Assembly: GCF_900184245.1 (NCBI RefSeq)
Contig: NZ_FXXB01000008.1
Location: 310,001-374,000, forward strand
Direction: 5' to 3'
From: Brachybacterium massiliense
Lineage (GTDB): Bacteria; Actinomycetota; Actinomycetes; Actinomycetales; Dermabacteraceae
DNA length: 64,000 bases
This document shows positions 18,080 to 26,540 of this stretch, one piece after another (position 1 is the first letter of the stretch; the number at the start of each line of letters is the position of its first letter). Under the pieces are notes generated by a model. The model saw only the letters and a list, made by a program, of their open reading frames with translations, was not told where the DNA came from and did not search any database. Position numbers and translations under genes: made by a program.

Positions 18080-18358
18080 TTGATCCGACCTCGCACCACC
18101 CTCGTCGCCGGGGTCCAGCACGTGAGCGATCCTCGTGGCTGGCAGGACCTTCCCGTCGAGCGGGGACGCCGGGCGGCGGACTACGAGTACCAGATCTTCA
18201 CGGTGCCGCGCGGCACCTCGATCGGGCAGGTGCGCGCCGAGCTGGCCGAGCAGGCCGAGTACGGCAGGTGGGAGCACGCGCGCACCCGCCTCTACCTCGG
18301 CGGCGGGAAGAAGGTGTGGATGCGCCGACGGATCATCCGCGTGGAGTCCACCCTCTGA
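18080..18358 (+). CDS. DUF5703 family protein
   Basis: Small basic protein of 92 residues. The core YEYQIFTVPRGTS and the ending EYGRWEHARTRLYLGGGKKVW with RRRIIRV match the actinobacterial DUF5703 family, whose function is unknown. The TTG at 18080 is chosen because AGGAGG lies seven bases before it, the best ribosome site in the region; a GTG at 18123 would give a shorter form beginning just ahead of the conserved core. It is divergent from the acidic small protein, and the 130-bp gap between them must hold both promoters, though no convincing boxes are seen. Confidence 0.8.
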   Translation: MIRPRTTLVAGVQHVSDPRGWQDLPVERGRRAADYEYQIFTVPRGTSIGQVRAELAEQAEYGRWEHARTRLYLGGGKKVWMRRRIIRVESTL

Positions 18359-18440
18359 GCTCGCCCCGCGCCTGGCGGCGCGTGTCCACAATCGACGCCG
18401 CGCGGGCGCCCCTCACGCCCGGATCTGGTGCAATGGCCGC

Positions 18441-18944
18441 ATGCCCGAGATCTCTCCGCTCCTGATCGCCGTGCTGCTGGTGGTGTACCTGCCGCCGGCG
18501 CTGGTGCTGGCGTGGGTCGACGGCCGCGAGCACCGGCTGCCGAACCGCTGGGTGGCGGCACTCACCGCTGCGGTGGGCGCCTCGCTGCTGCTGTGCGCCC
18601 TGCTGGTGCCCGCGCTGCGGGAGGATCTGCGCACGGCCGCGGTGCTGGCCCTGGTGGCGGGCGCCGCGGCGATCCTGGTGAGCCTGCTCGCGCCGCCGCT
18701 GCTGGGGATGGGCGATGCGAAGACCCTGCCGGTGGTGGTGCTGATCTCCGCGGCGCTCGGCGGGGAGGTGCTGATCGCCGGTCTGCTGGGCATCGCTCTG
18801 GTGGGCGGTGCGGTGGGCACAGCGGTGATCCTGGTGACCCGCCGCGCAGGGGTGCGCTTCGCGCTCGGCCCGGTGCTGCTGGCCTGCCCGTTCCTGGGGC
18901 TGCTGGGCGCGCCGGTGGTGAGCTCCGCGCTCGGCGCCGGGTGA
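18441..18944 (+). CDS. Prepilin peptidase-like A24 family membrane protein
   Basis: 167 residues, five or six hydrophobic segments. Two aspartates sit where A24 aspartyl proteases need them: the first in WVDGREHRLPN after helix one (compare D..IPN), the second in LLGMGDAKTL (the GxGD motif). It lacks the large N-terminal methylase domain of PilD, so it is like TadV/CpaA. No pilin or tad genes are nearby, so the substrate is unknown and it may be an orphan. The ATG at 18441 has no strong ribosome site; it may be coupled to the DUF5703 gene 82 bp upstream. Confidence 0.8.
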   Translation: MPEISPLLIAVLLVVYLPPALVLAWVDGREHRLPNRWVAALTAAVGASLLLCALLVPALREDLRTAAVLALVAGAAAILVSLLAPPLLGMGDAKTLPVVVLISAALGGEVLIAGLLGIALVGGAVGTAVILVTRRAGVRFALGPVLLACPFLGLLGAPVVSSALGAG

Positions 18945-18972
18945 GCGCGCGGCGCGGTTCCCTCGCAGCGGC

Positions 18973-19851
18973 TCAGCCTGAGACCGCTCCGGTGGAGCGC
19001 TGACGTCGGGCCTCGTAGAGAGCGATCGATCCGGCGACCGAGGCGTTCAGCGAGGAGGCGCTGCCGCTCATCGGGATCTCCGCGATCACGTCGCAGGCCT
19101 CCCGCCAGCCGGCGCTCATCCCGGTCGTCTCGTTCCCCACCACCAGCAGGGTGGGGCCGGTCAGATCGGTGTGGGCGAGCTGATGGCCGCCCGCCTCATC
19201 CAGCCCGACCACGGTCCACGGCTCGCCGAGCGCGCGACGCGAGGCGATCCAGTCCATCACCTCGCGGTGCGAGGGCAGGCGCAGCACCGTGGTGGCGAAG
19301 AGCGAGCCGGTGCTCGCGCGGATCGCTGCGGGATCCCAGGCATCGGCGGAGCGGCCGGTGATCAGCAGGCCCTCCGCGCCGAGGGCGTCGACCGTGCGGG
19401 CGAGGGAACCGATGTTGCCCGGGCCCGAGGGACGGTCGAAGGCGACCAGCACGCTCGAGGCCGACGGACGCAGGCGCGCCATGTCATCGGCGGGCACGGC
19501 CGCCAGCGCCAGCAGCTCGGGGGCGCCGTCCTCCCGCTCTCCCAGCTCCGCCATCAGCGCTTCGCTCACCTCGACCACCGGAGCCGGCGGCGCATCAAGC
19601 AGGTCCTGCGCCCAGCGGGAGGGCTGGGTCCGGCCGTCCCAGAGCAGCGCGCGGATCTCCACACCGTGGGCGATCGCCTGGGAGATCGGCCGCACCCCCT
19701 GGATCAGCATCTCGCCGGTGCGGGTGCGCTTGGTGCGATTGGTCAGCAGCGCCTGCCACTGCTGGAACAGGGCGTTGCGCCGCTCGAGCCGGGCGGGGAG
19801 CGCGGAGCCGGCACGGCGGCCGTGCCGCTGCGGAGAGCTCCCGCCGCTCAT
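18973..19851 (-). CDS. TrmH/SpoU family RNA 2'-O-methyltransferase
   Basis: SPOUT-class methyltransferase of 292 residues. The N-terminal RNA-binding domain (about 25-110) carries GEMLIQGVRPISQAI. The knotted catalytic domain shows DRPSGPGNIGSLART, VVGNETTGMSAGW and IPMSGSASSLNASVAGSIALYEARRQ, i.e. SpoU motifs 1-3. The target could be 23S rRNA or tRNA and cannot be fixed from sequence. The ATG at 19851 overlaps the trmL stop by four bases, so the two SPOUT enzymes are translated together. Confidence 0.9.
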   Translation of the reverse strand: MSGGSSPQRHGRRAGSALPARLERRNALFQQWQALLTNRTKRTRTGEMLIQGVRPISQAIAHGVEIRALLWDGRTQPSRWAQDLLDAPPAPVVEVSEALMAELGEREDGAPELLALAAVPADDMARLRPSASSVLVAFDRPSGPGNIGSLARTVDALGAEGLLITGRSADAWDPAAIRASTGSLFATTVLRLPSHREVMDWIASRRALGEPWTVVGLDEAGGHQLAHTDLTGPTLLVVGNETTGMSAGWREACDVIAEIPMSGSASSLNASVAGSIALYEARRQRSTGAVSG

Positions 19852-20315
19852 GCCCCGGCTCCGTCGTAGCCCCGCTGCCGCCAGGCTTCGTACACGGCGA
19901 TCGAGACCGCGTTGGCGAGGTTCAGAGAGCGCCGCGCGGGCAGCATCGGGATCTTCACCCGTTCGGTGATGCGCGGATGGGCCATGACCTCCTCGGGCAG
20001 GCCGGTGGGCTCGGTGCCGAACAGCAGCACGTCCTCACGGTGGTACTCGATGCTCTCGAAGGAGACCTCCGTGTGGGAGGTGAAGGCGAACACGCGCGCC
20101 TCAGGCACCGCGGCGAGGGCCTGCTCGATCCCGGGATGGATGCTGACGTCGGCGAGGTCGTGGTAGTCGAGCCCGGCGCGGCGCAGCTTCGCGTCCTCGA
20201 GGTCGAAGCCGAGCGGCTCGATCAGGTGCAGGCGTGCGCCGGTGACGGCGGAGAGGCGGATCGCGTTGCCGGTGTTCCCGGCGATCGCGGGCTCGTGGAG
20301 GAAGACGTGGACCAT
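19848..20315 (-). CDS. trmL: tRNA (cytidine(34)-2'-O)-methyltransferase TrmL
   Basis: Minimal SPOUT enzyme of 155 residues that 2'-O-methylates the wobble base of tRNA-Leu isoacceptors. Motif 1 is FLHEPAIAGNTGNAIRL at the N-terminus, motif 2 LLFGTEPTGLP near residue 96, and motif 3 KIPMLPARRSLNLANAVSIAVYEAWRQ near the end. No extra RNA-binding domain is present, as expected for the family. First of two coupled methyltransferase genes. Confidence 0.95.
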   Translation of the reverse strand: MVHVFLHEPAIAGNTGNAIRLSAVTGARLHLIEPLGFDLEDAKLRRAGLDYHDLADVSIHPGIEQALAAVPEARVFAFTSHTEVSFESIEYHREDVLLFGTEPTGLPEEVMAHPRITERVKIPMLPARRSLNLANAVSIAVYEAWRQRGYDGAGA

Positions 20316-20340
20316 GCCGGAGATTCTTCCACGGCGCTGC

Positions 20341-21496
20341 TCAGGCGGAGATCGCCAGCAGCTCCCCGGTGGCCGATTCCAGCCGGTACGGGCCCTCCCC
20401 CATGGCGGGGATCACGACCCGTCGGCCGTGCAGGAGCCGGGCGCGGCCCTCGAGGTCGCGCAGCACCGTGCCGTCGGCCTCGAGCGCTATCAGCTCATCC
20501 TCGCGCCGCACCAGCGCCGGTGCGTCCGGGGTGGGCAGGGTGGTCAGGGCGGTGCGACCGGCACGGGCGGCCGCGAGGATCGCCTCGGGGCTGCGATCCT
20601 CCGCGGCCACCCAGGTGGTGGGCGTGCCCGGGAGGTAGCCGTGCCGGGGATGGTGGTAGTCGCTGCCGCCCAGCAGCACGGTGCCGCGCGGCCAGCGGGC
20701 CAGCAGCGCCCAGGGCGCCGTGGCGGTACGCTCGAGGAACCAGCTCACACGCCACAGCTCGAGGGCGCGCGGCATCACGTCGAGGGGATGCTGCCAGGCG
20801 AGGTCCTGTGACAGCGGATGGTTGATGCTCAGCAGTCCGTGCTCGCGCTCGACCTGCTCGTGCCAGGAGTCAGGGCTGTCTCGGAAGTCGATCCAGGGCA
20901 GCTCGCCGAGGGCGTTGGCGTGGCCGCGGGCGGTGGTGACCTCCTGTCCTGGCAGCAGCGTGATCCCGTGGCGCGCGCCGACGGGGCGGAGATGGGGCAG
21001 ATGGGAGACGGTGTTGTGCTCGGTCACGGCGAGGAAGTCCAGGCCGTGGCCGGCGGCGAGGCCCGCGAGCTCATCGAGGGACTGCTCGCCGTCGGAGTGG
21101 GTGGAGTGGCTGTGGAAGTCGCCTGCCAGCCAGGTCAGCCCCGGGGCGGCGGGGAGAGACGGCGGGCAGGTGAATCTCGACGCTCACCCCGAAGGGTGCG
21201 GCAGGGAGCCGGTGCAGGCCCAGCTGGACGTGCCAGATCCCGGGCTCGAGCTCCCCGGGCAGGTAGCCGGGGGCCGCGGCATCGTGGCGGACCACGAAGC
21301 GATCCCGCGCTCCCCCGGACCAGCCGCGCCATCCGGCTGGCCCCTCGAGACCGAGGTCGATGACGGCCGCCTCGCGGTCGTGCCGCAGGCGCACCTCGAG
21401 GCTCGGGGCGCCTGGCGGGACCTCCACGGCGACCGGCAGCAGGGGCTGCGCCAGCTGGTCCTCGAGCCCCAGCTCGAACCGGTGCACGATCGGCAT
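20341..21496 (-). pseudogene. CehA/McbA-type PHP metallohydrolase interrupted by one frameshift
   Basis: Two reading frames together make one protein. Starting at ATG 21496, about 110 residues form a beta-rich N-terminal domain ending SVEIHLPA. The rest continues in the next frame with LTWLAGDFHSHSTHSDG, AVTEHNT, GQEVTTARGHANALG, LLSINHPL and GGSDYHHPRHG, the PHP-type metal ligands of CehA/McbA metallohydrolases. The break lies in a G/C-run-rich stretch at about 21139-21168; one extra base (or two missing) restores a single frame. It is either a sequencing error in a homopolymer or a fresh pseudogene, since both halves keep full family conservation. It follows ydjC by five bases. Confidence 0.85.
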
Positions 21497-21501
21497 CGCG
21501 C

Positions 21502-22320
21502 TCACCACTGCTCCACCAGGTCGAGATCCTCCTCGCGCAGCGCCTGTCGCCACTGCGGATCCTGCAGCAGACGAGCCTCCCAGGTCCTCACCTCGGGGAT
21601 GCCCGGACCGGGGCCCGACGGGTGCAGGACGAGCTCGCTGGTGCCCTCGGGCAGCTCGCGCAGGCCGGCGATGAGCTCCTCGCGCAGCGCGTCATAGCCG
21701 CCGGGGAGAGAGGCTCCGCGCCGATGCGTGAGCACAGCCGCGGGCAGGCGCACCCCGAGCTGGTCGGCGAGCTCGACCGCGGCGCGGTGGCGGGCACGAT
21801 CCCCCGCCGCGGAGTCGCTCCCCGGGACATCCTGCGACCGACGGGGCAGGCGGAAGGCCAGGCGGTGCTCGGCGCACCAGGCCAGCACCCTCGGCAGCAG
21901 CGCCTCGCCGCCGCGCAGCCCGTACAGCACCCCCGAATGGGAGTCCGCCGAGACGGGGCGCAGTCCGGCCTCGTGCATCCAGTGCAGCTGGGCGTCCATC
22001 TCCTCCCGGACCTCGTGGACCGCCGCGCGGGACTCGACGAGTGCGGGATCGGCCGGGAGGTGGCCTGCGGCGTCGCGCAGGGTGCTCCCGGTGCTGAGCG
22101 GCCGCCAGGGACCGGGGCCCGTATCGCTGCTGAGGGTGAGGTGGAGCTGTGGGGGCAGGCCGCCGCGCCGCAGCGTCTCGGCGGCGTCGCGGGAATGGGG
22201 CGTCACAGGGATCAGCGTGGTGCGGGTGATCGCCCCTGCGGCATGCAGCGAGAGGATCGTCGCGGTGCCGGCCGAGTCGCGTCCCAGGTCGTCGGCCGTG
22301 ATCACCAGTGAGCGGCTCAT
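21502..22320 (-). CDS. YdjC/ChbG family carbohydrate deacetylase
   Basis: 272 residues. The family opening LVITADDLGRDSAGTATIL holds the metal-binding Asp pair; later LHLTLSSD and SADSHSGVLYG supply the His ligands. Characterised ChbG removes an N-acetyl group from chitooligosaccharides; other members act on other acetylated sugars, so the substrate here is open. The ATG at 22320 overlaps the transporter stop (ATGA), and the metallohydrolase follows directly. The operon order transporter-deacetylase-hydrolase suggests uptake and intracellular processing of a sugar derivative (inference). Confidence 0.88.
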   Translation of the reverse strand: MSRSLVITADDLGRDSAGTATILSLHAAGAITRTTLIPVTPHSRDAAETLRRGGLPPQLHLTLSSDTGPGPWRPLSTGSTLRDAAGHLPADPALVESRAAVHEVREEMDAQLHWMHEAGLRPVSADSHSGVLYGLRGGEALLPRVLAWCAEHRLAFRLPRRSQDVPGSDSAAGDRARHRAAVELADQLGVRLPAAVLTHRRGASLPGGYDALREELIAGLRELPEGTSELVLHPSGPGPGIPEVRTWEARLLQDPQWRQALREEDLDLVEQW

Positions 22321-23690
22321 GTGCGCTCCTGGGCGGTCACGGTCGTGCTCGGCTCCGCTGCCGGTGGGGGCACGCGGATGAACCGGGAGGCGATGGCTCC
22401 GATCGCGCACAGGGCCAGCGGGTACAGGCACAGGTAGACGCGGAAGGCCTCCCCCGGCGCCGAGCCGGGGTCATCGCCCGAGTTGTAGCCGAAGAAGATC
22501 CCGAGGGAGGCGAGCGCGATGCCGGTGACCGCGCCGTTGAGGCGGCCGAACACCCCGAAGGCGGAGAGGAACAGACCCTCGCGGTGGGCTCCGGTGCGGG
22601 CCGCGTCGAGGTCCAGCACCCGCGCGACGACGAGATCATTGCTGGCCATCATCCCGGCCCAGCCCAGCCCCAGGACCACCCCGGCGCCCAGGGCGGCGGG
22701 CAGGCACGTGGCGAAGTACAGCAGCGCGAAGGCCCCGCCGAGCACCAGGAAGCCGATCCGCCAGGTGCGCAGCGCACCGATCCTCGAGATCAGGCGCAGC
22801 CAGCCGAACAGTCCTGCGGCCGCGACCAGGATGACCACACCCTGCAGGGCGAAGGCGTACGCGACGGGCAGCTCGAGGGTGTAGCGGACGTACAGCTGCA
22901 CCCCGGAGAGCACGATCGCCAGAGCGATGCCGTAGCAGGCGCTGGTCAGCCCCACCGCCCAGAACAGGGGGCTGCGCAGGATGTGCAGCACCTCGGGCAG
23001 CAGGCGGGAGCGGCGCGGCCGGGAGTGCTCGGGGTTCTCCCGCACCCCGAGCACCATCACGGTGATCACGGCGACCGCGAGCACCGCGTAGAGGATCGCG
23101 GTGAGGGTGAACCCCTCGGTGGTCTCCTCGGTGCCCAGCAGCGAGGTGGTCAGCACCGGGGTGAGGGCGAGGGAGATGATCATCGCGACCAGCTGGAACG
23201 CCTGCCGCAGCACGTTGGCCAGGCCGCGACGGCGCTCGGAGGGGAACAGCTCCGGCAGCAGGGCGCCGTAGTTCGCGTTCAGCATCGAGTCGAACAGCTC
23301 GGAGAGGATCGCGAAGAGCGCGAACCAGAGCACGAGGGACATCCCCTCGAGCCCGGAGGGCGGGCTGAACAGCGCGATCATCGACGCGGCGAGCAGCGGG
23401 GCGCCCAGCAGCAGCCAGGGGCGCCGACGCCCGAAGCGGGTGCGGGTGCGATCCGAGAGATAGCCCAGCAAAGGATTGTCGATCGCATCGATGACCGCGT
23501 AGACCACCATCACCACGGCATAGGCACGCACGTCCATCCCCAGGATGTCCACGTAGAAGAGCACGATCGAGCTCTTGATGAGGTTGATCGGGATGGAAGT
23601 GCCGAACATGCCCAGCGCGTACCGCAACGGCGGGGTGCGCTCGAGCGGGGCGGTGGCGGGTGGGGACGGTGCGTCCGGCGTTGCTGCCAC
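22317..23690 (-). CDS. MFS transporter of the GPH (glycoside-cation symporter) type
   Basis: About 457 residues with 12 hydrophobic segments. The conserved loop DRTRTRFGRRRPWLLLG after helix 2 is characteristic of the GPH/melibiose-type symporters, which usually import glycosides with H+ or Na+. The GTG at 23690 is chosen because AAGGA lies seven bases upstream; an ATG at 23723 has no ribosome site. It is the first gene of a three-gene operon with a YdjC deacetylase and a PHP metallohydrolase. No regulator gene adjoins it. Confidence 0.88.
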   Translation of the reverse strand: MAATPDAPSPPATAPLERTPPLRYALGMFGTSIPINLIKSSIVLFYVDILGMDVRAYAVVMVVYAVIDAIDNPLLGYLSDRTRTRFGRRRPWLLLGAPLLAASMIALFSPPSGLEGMSLVLWFALFAILSELFDSMLNANYGALLPELFPSERRRGLANVLRQAFQLVAMIISLALTPVLTTSLLGTEETTEGFTLTAILYAVLAVAVITVMVLGVRENPEHSRPRRSRLLPEVLHILRSPLFWAVGLTSACYGIALAIVLSGVQLYVRYTLELPVAYAFALQGVVILVAAAGLFGWLRLISRIGALRTWRIGFLVLGGAFALLYFATCLPAALGAGVVLGLGWAGMMASNDLVVARVLDLDAARTGAHREGLFLSAFGVFGRLNGAVTGIALASLGIFFGYNSGDDPGSAPGEAFRVYLCLYPLALCAIGAIASRFIRVPPPAAEPSTTVTAQERT

Positions 23691-23768
23691 GGCGGTTCCT
23701 TGCCTCGGAGGTCTCGCTGGCATCGTAGCTGCGCGAACGGCGGCGAGCAGGCCGGATCCAGAATGCGA

Positions 23769-23801
23769 AGAACCCCGATCCGCTCAGTGGATCGGGGTTC
23801 T
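23769..23801 (-). terminator. Hairpin downstream of tRNA-Leu
   Basis: A perfect 13-bp stem (core GAACCCCGATCC) around a 7-base loop lies eight bases past the tRNA 3' end on the minus strand. The T-tract after it is weak, as is common in high-GC genomes. Confidence 0.8.
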
Positions 23802-23808
23802 CATCGCG

Positions 23809-23894
23809 TGTCCGAGGGGGGACTTGAACCCCCACGCCCTAAAGCGGGCACTAGCACCTCAAGCTAGCGCGTCTACCAATTCCGCCACCCGGAC
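23809..23894 (-). tRNA. tRNA-Leu (anticodon GAG)
   Basis: An 86-nt cloverleaf on the minus strand. The acceptor stem is GTCCGGG with CTCGGAC, the anticodon loop TTGAGGT gives GAG, a long variable arm typical of class II tRNA is present, and the T-arm is GGGGGTTCAAGTCCCCC. CCA is not encoded. It reads CUC/CUU Leu codons. Confidence 0.96.
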
Positions 23895-23987
23895 AGGTGA
23901 TCGCTTGTAGCGACTCGAGAAGAGTAGCACGATGCGGGCGGCACTCTGCACCGGAAACCGGCCCTGCCAGCAGGAACGTGAACACAA

Positions 23988-24413
23988 TCACGCGGGTGCG
24001 CCGATCCTGCCCTTTCCCATGACGGCGTGCAGCAGCTCCAGCGCGGTCTCCACTCGCGCGCCCAGCTCGCCGGCGGAGGGTCCCAGCCGTTCGGCCAGAT
24101 CCTGGAGCGCCGCGGCGCACAGCACGGTCATCGTGGGATCGGGGCTCTCGAGCATGTCCGCGTCCCAGCGGCCCATGGCGGCCAGCAGCTGGGAGAGCTC
24201 CTCCGCCGCGGCGTGGCTGTGCACCGAGAGCAGCTCGACGCGGGCGCGGGCGGCGAGGGCGGTGCACTGGCGCAGCACCGGGGTCGAGTCCGCGGCGGGG
24301 ATCCGCGGGAAGGGCGGTGCTTCCAGGTCGGGGCGGCCGATCAGGGACGGGGCGTCGCCGGCAGTCGTGGTCACCGCGCCGATCTGCTCGTCCATTGCCC
24401 GCTCCAGCTCCAT
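23988..24413 (-). CDS. Hypothetical protein, mostly helical
   Basis: 141 residues, soluble, no signal peptide. The N-terminal 45 residues are Pro/Ala-rich; the rest is Ala/Leu/Glu-rich helix (TALAARARVELLSVHSHAAAEELSQLLAAM, shown only in part as ELLSVHSHAAAEELSQLL). I do not recognise a family. The ATG at 24413 has AAGGA eight bases upstream; an internal ATG at 24395 is the alternative. A plausible promoter (24468-24497) lies between it and aroE, supporting a real, separately transcribed gene. It stands between aroE and tRNA-Leu with no functional hint from context. Confidence 0.6.
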   Translation of the reverse strand: MELERAMDEQIGAVTTTAGDAPSLIGRPDLEAPPFPRIPAADSTPVLRQCTALAARARVELLSVHSHAAAEELSQLLAAMGRWDADMLESPDPTMTVLCAAALQDLAERLGPSAGELGARVETALELLHAVMGKGRIGAPA

Positions 24414-24467
24414 GTGCCACGTCCTTGCGCTCGATCCCCGGCCACGGAAAGCCGTGCGACGTGGATC

Positions 24468-24497
24468 ACTTTACCCATGCTTTACCGAAGGGGACAA
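24468..24497 (-). promoter_or_regulatory. Candidate sigma-A promoter for the hypothetical gene
   Basis: On the minus strand TTGTCC (24497-24492) and TAAAGT (24473-24468) are separated by 18 bases and point at the hypothetical gene beginning at 24413. The match is moderate, in a less GC-rich patch than its surroundings. Confidence 0.35.
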
Positions 24498-24516
24498 GGC
24501 GTGGCGCGCTTCGGGG

Positions 24517-25368
24517 TCACATGGGCGGGCGGCGACGCTCGAGCTCCGCGCGTGCCGCGGCGAGCATCTGCGGCACCGGCGCGGCAGGGATGCCGAGCAT
24601 GGAGCGCAGCTGCATGTCCGCCTGATGCGCGAGCATCTCGAGCCCGTCGGCGACCTCTCCCCCGGCCTGCTGGACCACGGCGGCGATCGGAGCGGGCCAC
24701 GGATCGTAGAGCACGTCCAGCAGCACCTCGGGCAGAGCGAGCCGGCCCTGCTGCCGCCACTGCGCGGCCACAGCTCGGGCGCCGTCGATCGCGAGGGCGC
24801 TGATCACGGCCTCCGCTGCGAGCACCTCATGATGACGCTCCCACGGCACGTACTCGACGGCGGCGTGGTGGTCGCGGGCGAGCTGCTCGAGCGGGAGGAG
24901 CTTGTGGGGGCTGCGTGCCGAGAGCAGCAGCGTGCGCGCGCCGAGATGGAGCAGTGCGGCGGCGGCGCTGAGGGCGGTGGCCCCGGAGCCGAGCACTCCG
25001 CCGGAGCGGATCTCGGTGACGCGGTGGTCCTGCAGCGCGGCGACGATCCCGTGGACGTCGTGGTTCTCGGCGCGCCACCCGCTCCCGGTGCGCAGCAGCG
25101 TGTTGGAGATGCCCAGCCGCAGCGAGGTCTCGTCATGCTCCGTCGCGAGCGCGAACGCCTCCGGCTTGCCGGGCATGGTCACGCTCAGGCCCCGGAGCTC
25201 GCGCCCCTGGCCCGTCTCGAGGAAGTCGACGAGGCTCCCTGCGGGCACGTCATGGCGCTCGTAGACGGCGTCCTGGATGCCGAGATGCTCGTAGGCGGCG
25301 GTGTGCAGCACCGGGGAGAGCGAATGCTCCACCGGTGAGCCGACCACGGCGAAACGGCGTGCGCTCAT
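24517..25368 (-). CDS. aroE: Shikimate dehydrogenase family protein (AroE-like)
   Basis: Reduces 3-dehydroshikimate to shikimate with NADPH in aromatic amino acid synthesis. 283 residues. The substrate domain begins FAVVGSPVEHSLSP; the catalytic Lys is in SVTMPGK and the Asp in ENHDVHG (usually NTD). The nucleotide-binding turn is GGVLGSGATALS. The Gly-rich loop and NTD variant are slightly atypical but resemble other actinobacterial AroE. The ATG at 25368 overlaps the mltG stop by four bases, last of the alaS-ruvX-mltG-aroE series, a conserved actinobacterial operon. Confidence 0.9.
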   Translation of the reverse strand: MSARRFAVVGSPVEHSLSPVLHTAAYEHLGIQDAVYERHDVPAGSLVDFLETGQGRELRGLSVTMPGKPEAFALATEHDETSLRLGISNTLLRTGSGWRAENHDVHGIVAALQDHRVTEIRSGGVLGSGATALSAAAALLHLGARTLLLSARSPHKLLPLEQLARDHHAAVEYVPWERHHEVLAAEAVISALAIDGARAVAAQWRQQGRLALPEVLLDVLYDPWPAPIAAVVQQAGGEVADGLEMLAHQADMQLRSMLGIPAAPVPQMLAAARAELERRRPPM

Positions 25369-26540
25369 CCCTTCGAGTTCGCCCATTCCTGCCACTCCGC
25401 GACGTTCTGCTCGTGCTCCGCCCAGGTCTCGGCGAACTTGGTCTCGCCGGTGTCCGTGTTGACGCTGACGAAGTACAGCCAGTCTCCCTCGGGCGGATCG
25501 GCCACCGCATCGAGCGCGTTCGCGCCGGGTGCGGCGATCGGCCCCGGCGGCAGGCCTGTGTAGAGGTAGGTGTTGTAGGGGCTGTCCGTGGCCCGCTCCT
25601 TGTCCGAGGTGCCCACGCTGGTGGACTTGCCCGTCACGTAGTGGACGGTGGAGTCGAACTGGAGCTTCATCGGGGAGCCGTCGGCCTCGCCGGCCCCCTC
25701 GAGGCGGTTGTGGATGGTGCGCACGACCATGCCGTAGTCCTCGGGGTTGCGCACCTCCATCTCGGCGAGGGAGGCGATGGTGAGCGCCTCGTGCCACTCC
25801 TCCTCGGGGATCTCGCGCGCGGTGAGGTCCTTCTCCGTGCGCTCCCACATCATCGCGATGACGTCCTCGGCGGTCGCGTCCTCGTAGATGTCGTAGCGTC
25901 CCGGCGCCAGATAGCCCTCGAGCGACTCGGCGGAGTTCTCGGGGATGCCGAAGCTGGTGTAGTCCTCGGCGGCGGCCTCGAAGTCCTCGGCGGGGATCTC
26001 TGTCTCCTCCTCGAGCTGCGCCCAGATCTGCGTCAGGCGCCTGCCCTCGGGGATGATCACCCGGTGGCCCGCGAGGTTCGCCGGGTCCATCAGCCCCTCG
26101 AGAGCATCGGCGGAGGTCATCTCGAGCTTCAGCTGGTAGATGCCGGGCTCGATGCGCGAGGCCTCCGGGGTGTTGGAGAAGATGTTCACGAAGGGTCCGG
26201 AGGACTTGATCACGCCCTGCTCGACGAGCGTGGCGGCGATATCCGTGCCCGTGTCCCCCTCGGCGACCTCGACCAGGGCCTCACCGCTGCCAGGGCCGGG
26301 ATAGTCCGTCGCCTCGCTCTCGACGTTGATGTTGTCGGTGATCCAGCGATAGCCCTGGACCCCTCCGACCGCGACGCCGCCGAGCACCAGCACCACCAGC
26401 AGCAGCGGCAGCGCACGGCTCACGAAGCCGCCGCGCCTGCGCCCGCGGCGCCGGCCCCGCTTGGAGGACCTCACCCGGTGCGCGGTGCCCTGCTCCTGCG
26501 ACTCGGCGAGCTCGTCGAACGAGAGGTCCTCGTCGTGCAT
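25365..26540 (-). CDS. mltG: Endolytic murein transglycosylase MltG (YceG-like)
   Basis: Inner-membrane enzyme that cleaves nascent glycan strands and so ends peptidoglycan polymerisation. 391 residues: an Arg-rich cytosolic leader, one membrane helix at about residues 40-62 (LPLLLVVLVLGGVAVGG), a LysM-like region, then the YceG catalytic domain with IIPEGRRLTQI, ALTIASLAEMEVRNPEDYGM (catalytic Glu) and the late LQFDSTVHYVTG and PYNTYLYTGLPPGPIAAPG. The ATG at 26540 shares one base with the ruvX stop. Confidence 0.94.
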   Translation of the reverse strand: MHDEDLSFDELAESQEQGTAHRVRSSKRGRRRGRRRGGFVSRALPLLLVVLVLGGVAVGGVQGYRWITDNINVESEATDYPGPGSGEALVEVAEGDTGTDIAATLVEQGVIKSSGPFVNIFSNTPEASRIEPGIYQLKLEMTSADALEGLMDPANLAGHRVIIPEGRRLTQIWAQLEEETEIPAEDFEAAAEDYTSFGIPENSAESLEGYLAPGRYDIYEDATAEDVIAMMWERTEKDLTAREIPEEEWHEALTIASLAEMEVRNPEDYGMVVRTIHNRLEGAGEADGSPMKLQFDSTVHYVTGKSTSVGTSDKERATDSPYNTYLYTGLPPGPIAAPGANALDAVADPPEGDWLYFVSVNTDTGETKFAETWAEHEQNVAEWQEWANSKG

